A stretch of 64,000 bases of DNA from Sphaerulina vaccinii (Eukaryota; Ascomycota; Dothideomycetes; Mycosphaerellales; Mycosphaerellaceae): contig JAKUDP010000001.1 of assembly GCA_022570795.1 (NCBI GenBank), positions 1,674,001 through 1,738,000 on the forward strand, in the 5' to 3' direction. The notes below the pieces were generated by a model that saw only the letters and a program-made list of their open reading frames with translations, made no database searches and was not told where the DNA came from. Positions 43,420 through 53,967 of this stretch are shown here, one piece after another (the first letter of the stretch is position 1; each line of letters opens with the position of its first letter). Position numbers and translations under genes: made by a program.

Positions 43420-44447
43420 TCAAGTATATGTACTATCGGTAGTGGTAGTAGGCATCGGCCAATCGTCCTCTGTAATGGAACTCCAGAACGTCCATATCGT
43501 TACAACACCAAGCAGAGTGAACAGTGTTTCGAATAGGCCGCCATTGATCTTGCCATTGGTGCCCTCGCATATGTGTACACTGATCACATACTGGAAGATC
43601 TGGCCTATCGCGAACAGAAGAGTTGCAGCAATCAGCCAATCTGGTGAAACGTCAGTAACAAGTCGAGTGGTCGTGATAGATCGACACTTACACATGGGCC
43701 GGATCTCGCCAAGGACCTTCAGCACTAGCACTGCCTCCAGGATAAAGAAGATTACCAGGAATATCAGCGGAACTAGCTGGTACAAGGTATACAGCGCATA
43801 TGCTTGGTTCGGGGCATCTAGCGTATCGTCCCAGTAACCAGTCCAGCTGAACGCAGTGTCGAGCGCGATATATCCAGTGCCAACGAAGAGAGCTGCAGCA
43901 GATCCGAAAATCAGTGCAAGTGAGAGAGGCGTGCCATCATCAATTAGCTGATAACCGACCGCGCCGTTCATGAGGAGGATCCAGGTTGTGGCTGCGACTG
44001 CTGCGATGTGCACTGCTGAAAATGCTCTGCGAACTGCTCCATCCAAGGGAAAGCCTCCTACGGTGAAGATCTCGCAGACCATGATGATGATGAATCCGAT
44101 GAGGAAGAACTGCATCTCTCTGCAAATGACTAGTTAGTGATCGCGAACATTGACCAAATAGATTAGTTCCACATCACATACCTTCTGCCAACTGCAGCCT
44201 TCTTCCTGTCAGACCGCCATAGCAGGAAGAACGATGTGAGGATTGCAATTCCGGCAATCAGTATTGACCCCAAGTTCGCAAGATTCCGGTCATTGCTCAA
44301 TGATATGCCAGTAAGCTGACACCCATCGAAATATGGATCTTGACCTCCCCTAGCTCGCGACTCCAAGAACAAATTGCACACAGGTATCGTCGCATATCCA
44401 CTTCCACTATCACGACAGAAATCGTGAAACCTCCCGTACTGCGACAT
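43420..44447 (-). CDS. CHS7: chitin synthase export chaperone (Chs7-like)
   Basis: ER membrane protein; in yeast Chs7 is needed for chitin synthase III to leave the ER. Exons 44447-44182, 44119-43692 and 43640-43420 give 304 aa with about seven membrane segments. The N-terminal MSQYGRFHDFCRDSG with an early Cys matches the lumenal start of the family (FHxxC). AVGRREMQFFLIGFI spans the first splice junction; NGAVGYQLIDDGTPLSL is the most typical family phrase, and YVISVHICEGTNGKINGGLF with SSITEDDW closes the domain. The second intron is 51 nt and stop-free, but removing it joins EIRPM to YWLIAATLLFA, the expected membrane start. It may be the true Chs7 or one of the paralogs moulds carry. Confidence 0.86.
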
Positions 44448-45104
44448 GACCACTACCCCTCACGCTTCTCGCGCTCTTTCCTTGACCAGAATCGCGTGGG
44501 TTTTGCTGCTGCTGTACTTTCGTTCGCGTGCAGCTGAGCTATCGGGCGCGGCGGCTGCGCGGCTGGGGGAATCTCGAGTACTGTATCGTCGGACTTCGTC
44601 GTTTAGATTAGGCGGATCGTCGCGGAGGCTCAAAGACGCTCCCTTGTGACCGACTCCAGCAAAACGAAGGTGTATGTCGTCGTGTGAAAGTCGTGCGTTG
44701 TCGCCTGTCCAACAAGTGCTCAGAAACCTGTTGGCAGAACGGAGAACAAGCTTCGCCGGGAGGGCTGGATTGAGCAAGGCGCCGTCGAGTATAATTAACA
44801 GCAACCGTGCGCTTCTGCAACTTTAAAAGTGCCTCCGTTTCGTGATTCGTGATGCTTTCCTACGAGGAAGATCGTGGTTCGAGATGGTATCCTTAATTGT
44901 TGAAGAGATCACGTTGACTTTGATAGATAGATCTGAGGAAGTCGTTCCTTGCGAGGCGAATGAGCGATCATGTCACGTTGGTGAAGAGGCGCGAAATCAT
45001 GCGCAGGAGCAACTGTGAAACGAGGCTGGCAGACCTGCATGCAGCCAATAGCGGAGCTTTTCACACTGACAATGTTTCGAGGTTCCCGCCACGCATGAGG
45101 GCAA
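44448..45104. promoter_or_regulatory. upstream region of the Chs7-like gene
   Basis: 657 bp between the start of the Chs7-like gene and the transposon end. Base composition is normal, so RIP-type change has not visibly spread here. A 114-codon minus frame (44804-44460) has no family resemblance. Confidence 0.5.
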
Positions 45105-45107
45105 TAA
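45105..45107. repeat. target site duplication, left
   Basis: TAA directly before the left inverted repeat, matched by TAA at 48662-48664. Three-base TWA duplications are the mark of PIF/Harbinger insertion. AATA with a one-base longer repeat is an equivalent reading. Confidence 0.75.
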
Positions 45108-45129
45108 GGCCCCGTCTACTTTGTCGATA
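45108..45129 (+). repeat. terminal inverted repeat, left
   Basis: Begins GGCCCCGTCTACTTTGTCG, then ATA. The inverse complement of the right end reads the same for 19 bases, then GTA. Confidence 0.92.
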
Positions 45130-45200
45130 GTGCGGTAGTAGACTATGTCGTTAGTTGACTATAATTGAGGTTACTAGCGCACCTGTCGGTAGCGGCAATA

Positions 45201-45217
45201 GCTAAGTAGACAGCTGT
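45201..45217 (+). repeat. subterminal repeat, left copy
   Basis: GCTAAGTAGACAGCTGT; a copy with one change lies in the same orientation at 48567-48583. Subterminal repeats often serve as transposase-binding sites. Confidence 0.6.
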
Positions 45218-45389
45218 CGATATCTCTTTGTAATAGAAGCATAAACCTTGCATCTATAGCGCTATAGAACCGACTATATCGCCGGCTTAGCTACAATTTA
45301 AGGCGCGTCTTCCAACTACGCGCATAAACGCGTTCTTTTACCTTATCGCTATTAAATTATCCTTAGACTTACTACTATATCTATCTCTT

Positions 45390-46260
45390 AATTATAATAA
45401 ATAAGTATAAGGCGCTAGTAGCTAATATACTCTCTATAAAGAAGACTTACTTTATAGAGAAGGCTAAGACTCTAGCTTAAATCAAAGTAGCTATAAAGTA
45501 AAAGGCCTCGTATAATACTAAAAAGGCAAGAGACGCGCTAATATAGCTAGAGTTAATATATTATAAAAATAACTATTTTAAGTTCTTTCTTATATAGCTA
45601 TAGAAGATTAAGGCTAAGTAGACCTATAGTAAGAACTTCTCTTATACCGAAATATAAGGTATTATAGTTTTAATAAGAGACAAGTTCTATATCTACTTCT
45701 ATACTAATTTTTTAAAAGCTAAATAGTCGAATAATCTAAAAAAGAAATAGAATATATAGCTTAAGTACTTAATATATATTTCTAGCTATAATATACTATC
45801 TAGTTCGGCTTCTTAAGCTATCTAAAATATTATAGATACTTATAAAGAGGCCTAGCTAGAGTATTATAAGTTCCTCGAAAGTAAAAAGCTAGTATAGAAG
45901 ATATATATAGAGGATCTTATTAGTAGTAATCTAGCAACTAGTAATAAAGCTACTATAGCGGCCGATTTCTATACTAATTTAAAAGAAAAGGAGGTAGTAG
46001 AAGTCGAAGAAAATAATAATAATAGTATAGAAGAGAAGAGTAAGGAGGATAGTAATAGTAACCTAGATAAGCTATTAGTAGATAAGTATACTACTATTAT
46101 TACTTATAGAGCTAAGAAAGTATACTAGCGCGCAAAGAAAAGAGCTAAAAACAAGGCTAAGAAAAAATATATTTACTATATTACTACTATTAAGAAAGTA
46201 TAGGCTGCTACTACTACGAAGGTACTAGAGCTCTTCTACTTAATACTTGTAGAGTTCCTT
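45390..46260 (+). pseudogene. degraded second ORF of the transposon
   Basis: One plus-strand frame reads protein-like over several hundred bases if TAG and TAA are taken as RIP products. It passes through an acidic stretch (LKEKEVVEVEENNNN, IEEKSKEDSNSNLDKL) into a basic one (AKKRAKNKAKKKY). PIF/Harbinger elements often carry a second protein, in plants with a Myb-like DNA-binding domain; I see no clear Myb motif here. Borders are approximate. Confidence 0.4.
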
Positions 46261-47329
46261 AAGATATAGGAGATATATATATTATTACTACTACTATATA
46301 CAAAAAGTAATATCGAGTTATTATTAGAAAGGTTACTAGAGCCGATATTTCTTCTATTACTAAGATTCGAGAATAAAATAGTAGTACTAGACTCGCTAGA
46401 GCTAGTCGCCTATAAAGTTAGTATTACTATATTATTATTATAGATAGGCTATAAGAGCAAGTTAGAAAACTTTGTAAATAGTACCTTCTCGAAACTTAAT
46501 AAAGTACCTTAGACTCTAGAGTAGCTAGGTAGCTATCTATAAGGTATGCCTCTATTATATAGGTATTAGTCGACTCTATATAGAGTAGAGATAATTTCTA
46601 GTAGTAGCCGGTATTAATCTAGTTAAGTTAGTAATATTATATTAATAGTTAAAGAATAAAGAGTTGTTAGAAAAAGAGTAATTAGTTAATAATAATTAAA
46701 AGTAGAGTAGATATTAGAAATACTATATATATAAGTTCGATAATACTTCTAGATAGGTCTATACTATAGTTTTATATAGAGGTATATTAATTTTCTTATA
46801 TAAAATTATATTACTTAGTATTTGGTTAATATTCTTAGACTTATATAGTCTATATTCGTAATACTTTATAGTATACTTAGTAATATATATAGGTTAATTA
46901 GAACTTTACTTACTTATATTCTATAACTACTACTTCTTTTTATAAGCTATATATATATAATAGAGAGACTAGTCTAATTAATATATAGCCTATATAATCT
47001 CCTTAACCTACTTAATAACTCTATACTATATAATTCGGCCTATAATAATCGAGGCTATAGCGCTTAGTATACTTGAAATAGTCTTACTATATATCTTTAG
47101 TAAGCTTATCTTAGAACCTAATTATTCCCTCGTCTTCCTCGAAGCCTAGTAGTATATAGTTAATACTACTAGTATCTATATTACTAATAAAGCTATTAGA
47201 CTTATAGAGATTTGGCTCTAAGGAAAGAGGCTAGTTGCTATACTTAAGAATAAAGTTATAGAGGACAAAACAAGCTATTAGAATGCGCTTCTAATCTAGT
47301 ATATTACAACTATTATATAGACTATAGTA

Positions 47330-48060
47330 GATATACTCGAACCTCTTCTTAATAATACTAAAGATCCTCTCGATATAGTTTCTAAGCTAGGTATAGTAGA
47401 GATTAAATAGCTCTTTCTTAGTCTTAGGTCTAGTAGAAGTAGCGATCTATTTATATAGATAATACCTTATATACTAGTATAGAACTAGTAGTCGATTGTT
47501 CTTTAGAGAGTAGCTACTATCTATAAGATAATAGCGACCTTCTAGTATATATAGTCTACTAACTTTAAAGGCTCTATTTATAATAGTTCTATTATTTATA
47601 GAGCCTTTATATCCGATAAGAGTATATAGAAAGTTATAGCTAAAGTCGCAAACTATAAGAATATTCTAAGTAATAAAGTTCTTTTAATAATACTATACTA
47701 ACTATTTCTCTTCTAGAATAGAAGTATTAATAAAAGTACTATCTAGCGTACCTAGGGCTCCTTTAAAGTAGCTAAACTTAGAGTTTCTAAATAGTAGATA
47801 AATAGTAGTATTGTCTAGCAACTAGATATAGTCCTCGGCTATTCGATAGAGTATAATACTAACCTTCTTAATAACTTTCTAGAATATTCTTCTAGAGTAA
47901 TAGTAGTATAAATCGAGGTTAGAAATAGACTAGTTATAGCTTACAAAATTATAGAATATTACTACCTATTTAGTAATAGAAACCTTCGCTTTTCTATAAT
48001 TATCTAGGCCTCTATACTCTATTAATTCCTCGACTAATAAAGTTAGAACTAACTACTTAA
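47330..48060 (-). pseudogene. degraded Harbinger-type DDE transposase
   Basis: Reading the minus strand, I find in order: SITK-VVIFYNFV near the helix-turn-helix start; FKGALGTLDSTFI (47725-47770) with the first catalytic Asp; NILIVCDFSYNFLYTLIGY then KGS and N-R (47560-47680) with the second; and LRNYIERIFSIIKKRFE (near 47340-47420) with the closing Glu. These are the hallmark blocks of the DDE_Tnp_4/HARBI1 family. Stops fall where Gln or Trp is expected, as RIP would cause. The gene is dead. Borders are approximate. Confidence 0.82.
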
Positions 48061-48566
48061 AGTATATAATATTATAGTAGTATTGCTCTAGGCTATATAT
48101 ATATATCTAAACGTCTCTTTCCTACCTCTCTTAGAGTCGATTTGAGTTGTAATAGTGCCTAGTAGTCGATACTAGCGCTTATAGATATAAGGAGTTATAA
48201 TCGGTACTATAGTAATAGCTATAGCTACTATAATAACTCTAAAAAGTAGTATAATACTCTAGGTATCTATTTCTTAGTAGTAGAGTAGGCAAAAGAGAGA
48301 TACGCATAGTATATATAGCTAGAAGACGCGACTACGACGCGACTATAAGAAATTAAAGATATAAATATAGGTAATAGCGCTAGCTAGAGGCCTAAATCAC
48401 TATATACTAGCCGCAAAATATATATCTAGAGGTCATTTTGAGATAGTAGAGCCTGTCCGAGCGTTAGCTAACCCTATAAGGCAGAGCAATAGCGATAGCG
48501 AGCTTTTCCGAGGCTATGCGAGGTTGTCGATATTAGCAGCGTACTATCGACCAAATCGTGTCGATA

Positions 48567-48583
48567 GCTAAGAAGACAGCTGT
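48567..48583 (+). repeat. subterminal repeat, right copy
   Basis: GCTAAGAAGACAGCTGT, one change from the left copy at 45201-45217, in direct orientation, unlike the inverted termini. Confidence 0.6.
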
Positions 48584-48639
48584 TAATAGTAGTGTCGATA
48601 GCACTATCTATCTATCTACACCCTCTCTATCGACACAAT

Positions 48640-48661
48640 TACCGACAAAGTAGACGGGGCC
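48640..48661 (-). repeat. terminal inverted repeat, right
   Basis: Ends ...GTAGACGGGGCC; complementary to the left end with one mismatch in 22. Confidence 0.92.
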
Positions 48662-48664
48662 TAA
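48662..48664. repeat. target site duplication, right
   Basis: TAA, matching the left flank at 45105-45107. Confidence 0.75.
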
Positions 48665-49463
48665 TACACTTTCTGAACTGATGGGGAACCACTCCATCCG
48701 CCCTACCACCTACACCGTAACGTCTTCTGCCAGACGTCTTCGAGATATCCCAGAGCTCCGGCCACCTCGTCTACAGTAAATCATGCCGCAAAGCAAGGCT
48801 GACCCGTACGTACGACATGTCCATGACAGGGAGGACCAGTCTTCAAGAGCCGAATGAAGCTCAAACGCAATCTGAACTTACTCAGGTGCCGGGCACATAA
48901 TCCGGACAATACTGAGGATGTTCCGGAACGAACATCTGGTGAACATGTTCATCATCAAGGCGTGGTTGCTCGCGATTATCACCGAGGAAATGTAAGACTT
49001 GAGAGAACTGATATGCCTCGCGTTTGCTCAGGCGTATAGTTTATAGTGTATGCCAATGTGAGGGGGGACATGCTGCCACGAGGGATATCCAGGTTGCCCT
49101 CGCTCTGTGGTAGAAGGTCTATTGACTTGCCCTCAAGCCACCTCAATTGTTGTATTTGTTAGTGGGTGGTTTGCATGTTCGGGAACTTGAGTGTCGTTAC
49201 AGCTGCATGTCAGCAGCAAGGGCGGCTGGTTGAGTAGCCAGGAGTTCGTGTCACTCAGCCGGTCTTGGCTAGGCTGCTGTAAGGAAAGTTTCAATGGTAC
49301 AGTAAGTCTACCTAAGGCATCGCGGATCACGCAGACGCAGGTCGAAAGCAGGTGGTGCGCATGCTCAGGCTGTGCTTCTTCCTGCTGTGTGCGAAGATGC
49401 TATATCGCTCGCCTGATGTGTCCTTCGCCCGCATCTGTCCCAACTATTACCAAGTCTCTGGTC
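48665..49463. other. intergenic, no gene seen
   Basis: 799 bp between the transposon and the 3' end of the GTPase gene. Composition returns to normal at once. Frames at 48854 and 49191 show no gene character. Confidence 0.5.
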
Positions 49464-52112
49464 CTACTTGGTGGCAAACAGCGCATCAGCAGCAGACTTC
49501 ACGTCAATGTTCAGCTTCTCTCTTGCCTTGATGAGAACCTTCTGAAGCTGCTCGCGCAGCTCGATCTCCTCTGGATCGTCGACTTCCTTGACCGAGCACA
49601 TAATGTGAAACTTCCTCTCCAGTTCCTCGAAGAACTCACGGGAAGCTTTGACGAGAGCTGTGACGTGCTTCTTCAGATACGCATCGAGATCTTTCTCCAT
49701 CAGCTCATGAGCCTTGATCCATACGCCACTGCCGATGCAGGTCACTCTCTCCTCGAAGATACGTAGCCGGTCCTTCGGAGTACCGATTTTGCCTTTGATG
49801 CTCATGGCGTTGTCGTAGATTGGAACCATCGCACGAGCAATGTGGTTCAAGGCATTGTCCCCACTGACTGCTCCAATGATGTTGCCCAGGCCTTTCCGCA
49901 TGGCTTGCATGATATGATCCACGAATGCAGCAATGTTGCCCTTCTCGGTGTAAAGGTAGTCTAGATATGGTTCGAGGGCCATCAACTTGACTTGTGGATC
50001 ATTCTTGATCGCGTAGATGGCATTTGCGAGCAGCTTGTTCAGCCGCTTGGTGATGGGCTTGTTTGCAGTACTGATTCTCCTCTGGTACTCTTGGAAAAGA
50101 GTTCGAACCTCGCTTGACCGGAGCGCAATAAGTTCGCCATTCCATGAGGTGTCCGTTGCTGCCTTTCCGCGACCTTTCTTGACTCCATACTTCTTCAGAA
50201 GGTTGAGATGCTGACCCACGCTGTAAGACGTTGCCCAGCGTCGAACGAGTTCCTGAGCATCGCCAGTCCAGTCGAACTCTTCTTCCAGCACTTTATCGAG
50301 TATCTCCTCCCGTGCAACTCGAGAAAACTCGTTGAATATATTCGCGATGACTTCATCTATATGGTTCCGGGGCTCCTTGATGATAGCCTCCACTTCGTCC
50401 TTTCGCGCCAAGTGGGTCTTCGCAACGTACATGCTGAAGCAACTGAGCAGAGTTGGAAGCTGTGTCACCACCATGTGCTTCGCTTCGTTGAGCTTCGCCT
50501 CAGCGGGTGCGAGAAGGAGATGCATACGGAGTGCTGGTATCATAGTCCCCTCGACAGAGAGCGATGGTGGGTTTGGATCGTCAGTAGCATATCCAGCTTG
50601 ATGCTTTTTGTAGGCTGCGTTACCAACGCAGAAGACAGGTAGCGGTATTGGATCAATAGTGAGTTCGGCATAGAGCGCCTGCATCTGGCGGCTCACCATT
50701 CGACTGCGCATCTTGATGCGTAGCTCACGATGCTGAGCATCGCATAATCGTTTCTCGGCAACGATAATTTCTTTCTGATCCTGCAGCTCATATTTTGGTG
50801 TGCCTGTGAGCTTCTTCACGCGTCGCACGATGTCCTCTTTCTTCAGTGCCAGAGCTCTGGACTGATCTTTGAGCTTCTTCAACTCTTGGTAGTCCTTGCT
50901 CGTGCCCTGGACTTCGGTCTCATCATCGATGGTGTCGGCGTGGGTCAGAACAAGCACGGTTCTTGCATCACCTCTGGTGATCTGACCCTTTTTGAGAGAT
51001 TCACGGATGAACTTGTCATCACGAGCACGACCAATCTCTGCGACAACCATGTAGTGTGTGCACAGCTGTAGATGCTTCATGGCGTTGTCCACGCGGGTCT
51101 TATTCGCATCCGAAAGTCCTGGTAAGTCGACAAGAGTGATGTTATGCTTGAGCAGTTGAATCTCAAGCCCAAACTTGATATGGGAAACCAGAGGCCAGAG
51201 AGATGGGCTGGGCTCACCATCACGGGCCTCGACTGTGTACATGTATGGCGCTAGCTGGAATAGCAGGGTCTGTGTCGTGGCCGCTTCTTCAGCAACGTAT
51301 GCTTCCTTGTCCAAGACCTTTGACATAAGCTCATCTGCCCAGTCGCAAAGAGTGTCCGTGATGTGTTCATCGTCTTCGCTCGTTGCTGAAGCTAGAAATT
51401 CCTCGCCTGCCGCAGCAGTAGCGAATTCCTTATGACCATTGAATAGAGCCCGGAAAGCAGTCACAACAGTGAGCTTGATAGCGAAATCGTCCAACTCCTG
51501 GTCATTATCCCTGGGACCTTCAGCAAGCTCTTCTTTTCTGCTAGAAGCTCTGAAGTGGTCGCCCACCAGAGTACGAATAATCTCGTGCTGCTGGTCTTGA
51601 GAGAAGAAGTGGACTCTTGCCGCAAATGGCTTGTCCTGGCCAGGAAACAGATAGCCAAACTCTTGGACAACCCAGGTGCATGAGCTTCCCGCGTCGCCCT
51701 GACGAGCGATCATGCCGATACTGAGGATGGAGTTGATCAGCGAACTTTTGCCTGCTTAACGTCAGCGCTACATCCAGCAACTCAAAAGTGAACACATACC
51801 GGACTTCATGTCGCCCACGAGTGCGATCCGAACTTCTTCGGGGAAGTTGCTTGTAGTACGCTGTTTGATCTCTGCAAATAGACCATCGATGGTAGCGTCG
51901 CGATAAGTGCTCTCGCGGAGTGGAGCTTCCAGCATGGTTACTGTTCCCTCGATGCCTACCATGAGGTTGTCATACTCCTGTGAGAAGTACGGAGAATTTG
52001 GCTGACGTTCCTTAGCGACATCGTGTGGTGCGATTATGTCTTCGGAGTCTTCTGCGACGACATCATCGGCGTGGCCAGCGTCAACTTCGTCGTAAGACCG
52101 CTTGAGGCTCAT
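49464..52112 (-). CDS. dynamin-like GTPase, nuclear SLIP-GC type
   Basis: Large GTPase, 866 aa, exons 52112-51800 and 51751-49464. The 48-nt intron splits the P-loop: LVGDMKS joins GKSSLINSILSIG to give G-x4-GKS. The later G motifs are DLPGLSD (G3) and VLTHADT (G4). A ~100-residue insertion separates P-loop and G3. The long C-terminal part is helical (LKKLKDQSRALALKKEDIVR, EELERKFHIMCSVKEVDDPE). Layout and wording resemble fungal proteins annotated after vertebrate nuclear GTPase SLIP-GC; the family is often multi-copy and variable in moulds, and its function there is not established. The N-terminus is acidic (DEVDAGHADDVVAEDSED). It is the first gene to the right of the transposon. Confidence 0.82.
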
Positions 52113-52523
52113 TGTGCTTGGGTTGAGTGGCGTTAATGCTTTGTTAACTGTTATGAGCGCGATGTGCAAAGTGTGTTGGTTGATGGTTGTGTGTAAGAAA
52201 GAAAGAAAGAAGAACAGCGAGGGGAATGGCAGATTATGTACCCCTGGCCGGCATGCCGAAGCGGAGTGAAAGTGAAGTGAAAGCCAGGCGATGGCAAACG
52301 CGTTGCAAAGTGAGAATGCAGATGCTTCGCTACAGCCATTCAGCTCAGTGCCGCCATGCGCTGGGCAAGATACCCCTCGATGATCTTGGGCTCAATCGTT
52401 CGTGGCGCTTCCACCGGTCGACATGGGGCTGCTCATTCACCGCATAGAGTCTGCTGCGCCTGTGAGCAAGCATATGGCTGAGAAAGGAATTCTGGGTACC
52501 TCTATGACTTTGTCCACTCTCCA
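52113..52523. promoter_or_regulatory. upstream region of the GTPase gene
   Basis: 411 bp between two minus-strand genes, with a GAAA-rich stretch near 52197. No gene is seen. Confidence 0.45.
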
Positions 52524-53407
52524 TCAACAGCACCCTCCCATCATGCCCGCCTTCTTCGCAGCGTCCTTATCACTTCTCGCCAACTGCACTCCGCTCGACC
52601 CGCCTCCTCCAGCTCCAGGTCCTTTCACACCACTTCTCCGATCATTCAGATCGTACTTCCCTGCCTCAATGTTCTGATATATCCTCTCCGCCACCTCCAG
52701 AAACGCTCTTTCGACATTCTCCCCACTCTTCGCCGAAGTCTCCACATACTGCATGACTTTGTTCTCTTTACACCACTCTTCCGCCTCTTCCCTCGTCACC
52801 TGTCGCTTATTCGGTGCTGTGCTGTCGCCAGAAACTGTCGAAGAAGGAGCCAGATCGCACTTATTCCCCACCAACACGACTATGATATCGTCTTCTGCTA
52901 TTTGCCGCAGATCATGCAACCAAGCTGTGACTGATGCAAACGTACTCCGCCGCGTGATATCAAATACCAGTAACGCACCCGAAGCTCCACGAAAGTACGA
53001 TCTCGTTATCGATTTGTACGTTTCTTGCCCCGCCGTATCCCATAATGAGAGTTTCATATGTTTCTGCTCCGGTTCTGGAGGAGGTTTCCCTTTCGATTTT
53101 GATTTTGTATCAGGCTTCGTTGTCGCTGCGGGTTGTGTTGAGGCAGATGATGCGGGATTGTTGATGTTGTATTCCAGACTCGCTGGAGGTCCTACGGGGA
53201 CTATTCGAGAACCAAACTCCACGCCAATGGTGACATCGTGATGGGACACGAATCGTCCTTCACAGAGGCGAATCGTCAGCTACGGGAATCAGCGAAATGC
53301 TGAGATGATCAAGAAGGAGGGATTCAACATACACTGGACTTGCCGCTGCCACTGTCTCCCAAGCTGACGATCTTGGAGATGTAGTCGTACCCGATCGGTT
53401 GCGCCAT
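52524..53407 (-). CDS. YPT4: Rab GTPase, Rab4/Ypt4-like, with switch insertion
   Basis: Membrane-trafficking switch. Exons 53407-53333 and 53279-52524 give 276 aa, long for a Rab (about 200-215). G1 is GDSGSGKSS, split from LTIRLCEGRF by the intron. The effector region HDVTIGVEFGSR is of the Rab2/Rab4/Rab14 type, and S. pombe Ypt4 is the likeliest named relative. WDTAGQETYKSITRSYFRGA, VGNKCDL and ETSAKSG complete the G-domain, and the tail ends GGCC for double geranylgeranylation. Between switch I and WDTAGQE lie about 40 extra residues, rich in Pro, Ser, Thr and Lys (roughly residues 51-98). Both splice junctions are clear, so the insertion is not a missed intron boundary. It is divergent from the LOG gene. 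Confidence 0.9.
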
Positions 53408-53967
53408 GCTATAAACCTCCAGTATGCGCTTGTGGTATGGGCAGGAATCAGAAGCTGGCTGTGGAAGATGTGTGTGTTTGGAAGGTGTTGTGAATTCAAC
53501 TGGGATGGTTTGGTTTGTACTAGAGCTCGAGACTGCTTGCGATCTGGGCTGATCGTGGCATGACGCGTGATACCCTCCCTCGTAGGGCTGAAGATAACAA
53601 AGAACTCTCTTCCCTTCGCTACTACTACGCCTTCGCTACTACTACGCCTTCTACTTCACATGATGGACATACAGTGTGACGAGGAGAGCACGATGGAGAC
53701 AATCACCCGACAGAGAGATCCCGAGCGAGAATAAGAGAAGTCAGGTGGTGCATATGGATCTGGAGCTGTTAACCAATGCTGTTAACACATGCCAGCTAAG
53801 AAGCTTCTACTGAGGAAGAGTCACATTCAACCCACTCATATCCATATCAAACACACTCACCGCTTCTCACTTACTTAACTCTGGCTTCCCTTACAAGAAG
53901 CAGACCTTCCTCTCTCCTACTCTCTCGCTTGACTCTCAAACACCAGCACAGACAACACTCCACCACA
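53408..53967. promoter_or_regulatory. divergent promoter region, Rab / LOG
   Basis: 560 bp between two divergent starts. It includes a tandem pair of the 17-mer CTTCGCTACTACTACGC (53614-53647) and a pyrimidine-rich leader before 53968. Confidence 0.5.
53614..53647 (+). repeat. 17-bp tandem duplication
   Basis: Two adjacent copies of CTTCGCTACTACTACGC within the Rab/LOG intergenic region. Confidence 0.8.

Larger units (their letters stand above)
45108..48661. mobile_element. RIP-degraded PIF/Harbinger DNA transposon
   Basis: A 3554-bp element with 22-bp terminal inverted repeats (one mismatch) and a TAA target duplication. The interior is very AT-rich and almost free of CpA and TpG, while TpA is in great excess; this is the footprint of repeat-induced point mutation, which turns CpA into TpA. 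GC-bearing words without CpA (gcgc, ggcc, ctcg) survive. The minus strand still spells a Harbinger-type DDE transposase, broken by TAG codons that fit former CAG or TGG. A second degraded frame lies on the plus strand in the left half. No intact gene remains, so the copy is dead. RIP needs duplicated DNA, so other copies should exist in the genome. Confidence 0.92.

Noticed and set aside
44460..44804. 114-codon minus-strand frame upstream of the Chs7-like gene
   Set aside because: Arg/Ser-rich chance composition and no recognisable motif; it overlaps the promoter.
45400..48300. AT-rich block as a centromere or an origin
   Set aside because: The inverted ends, target duplication and transposase remnants explain the block fully as a RIP-hit transposon.
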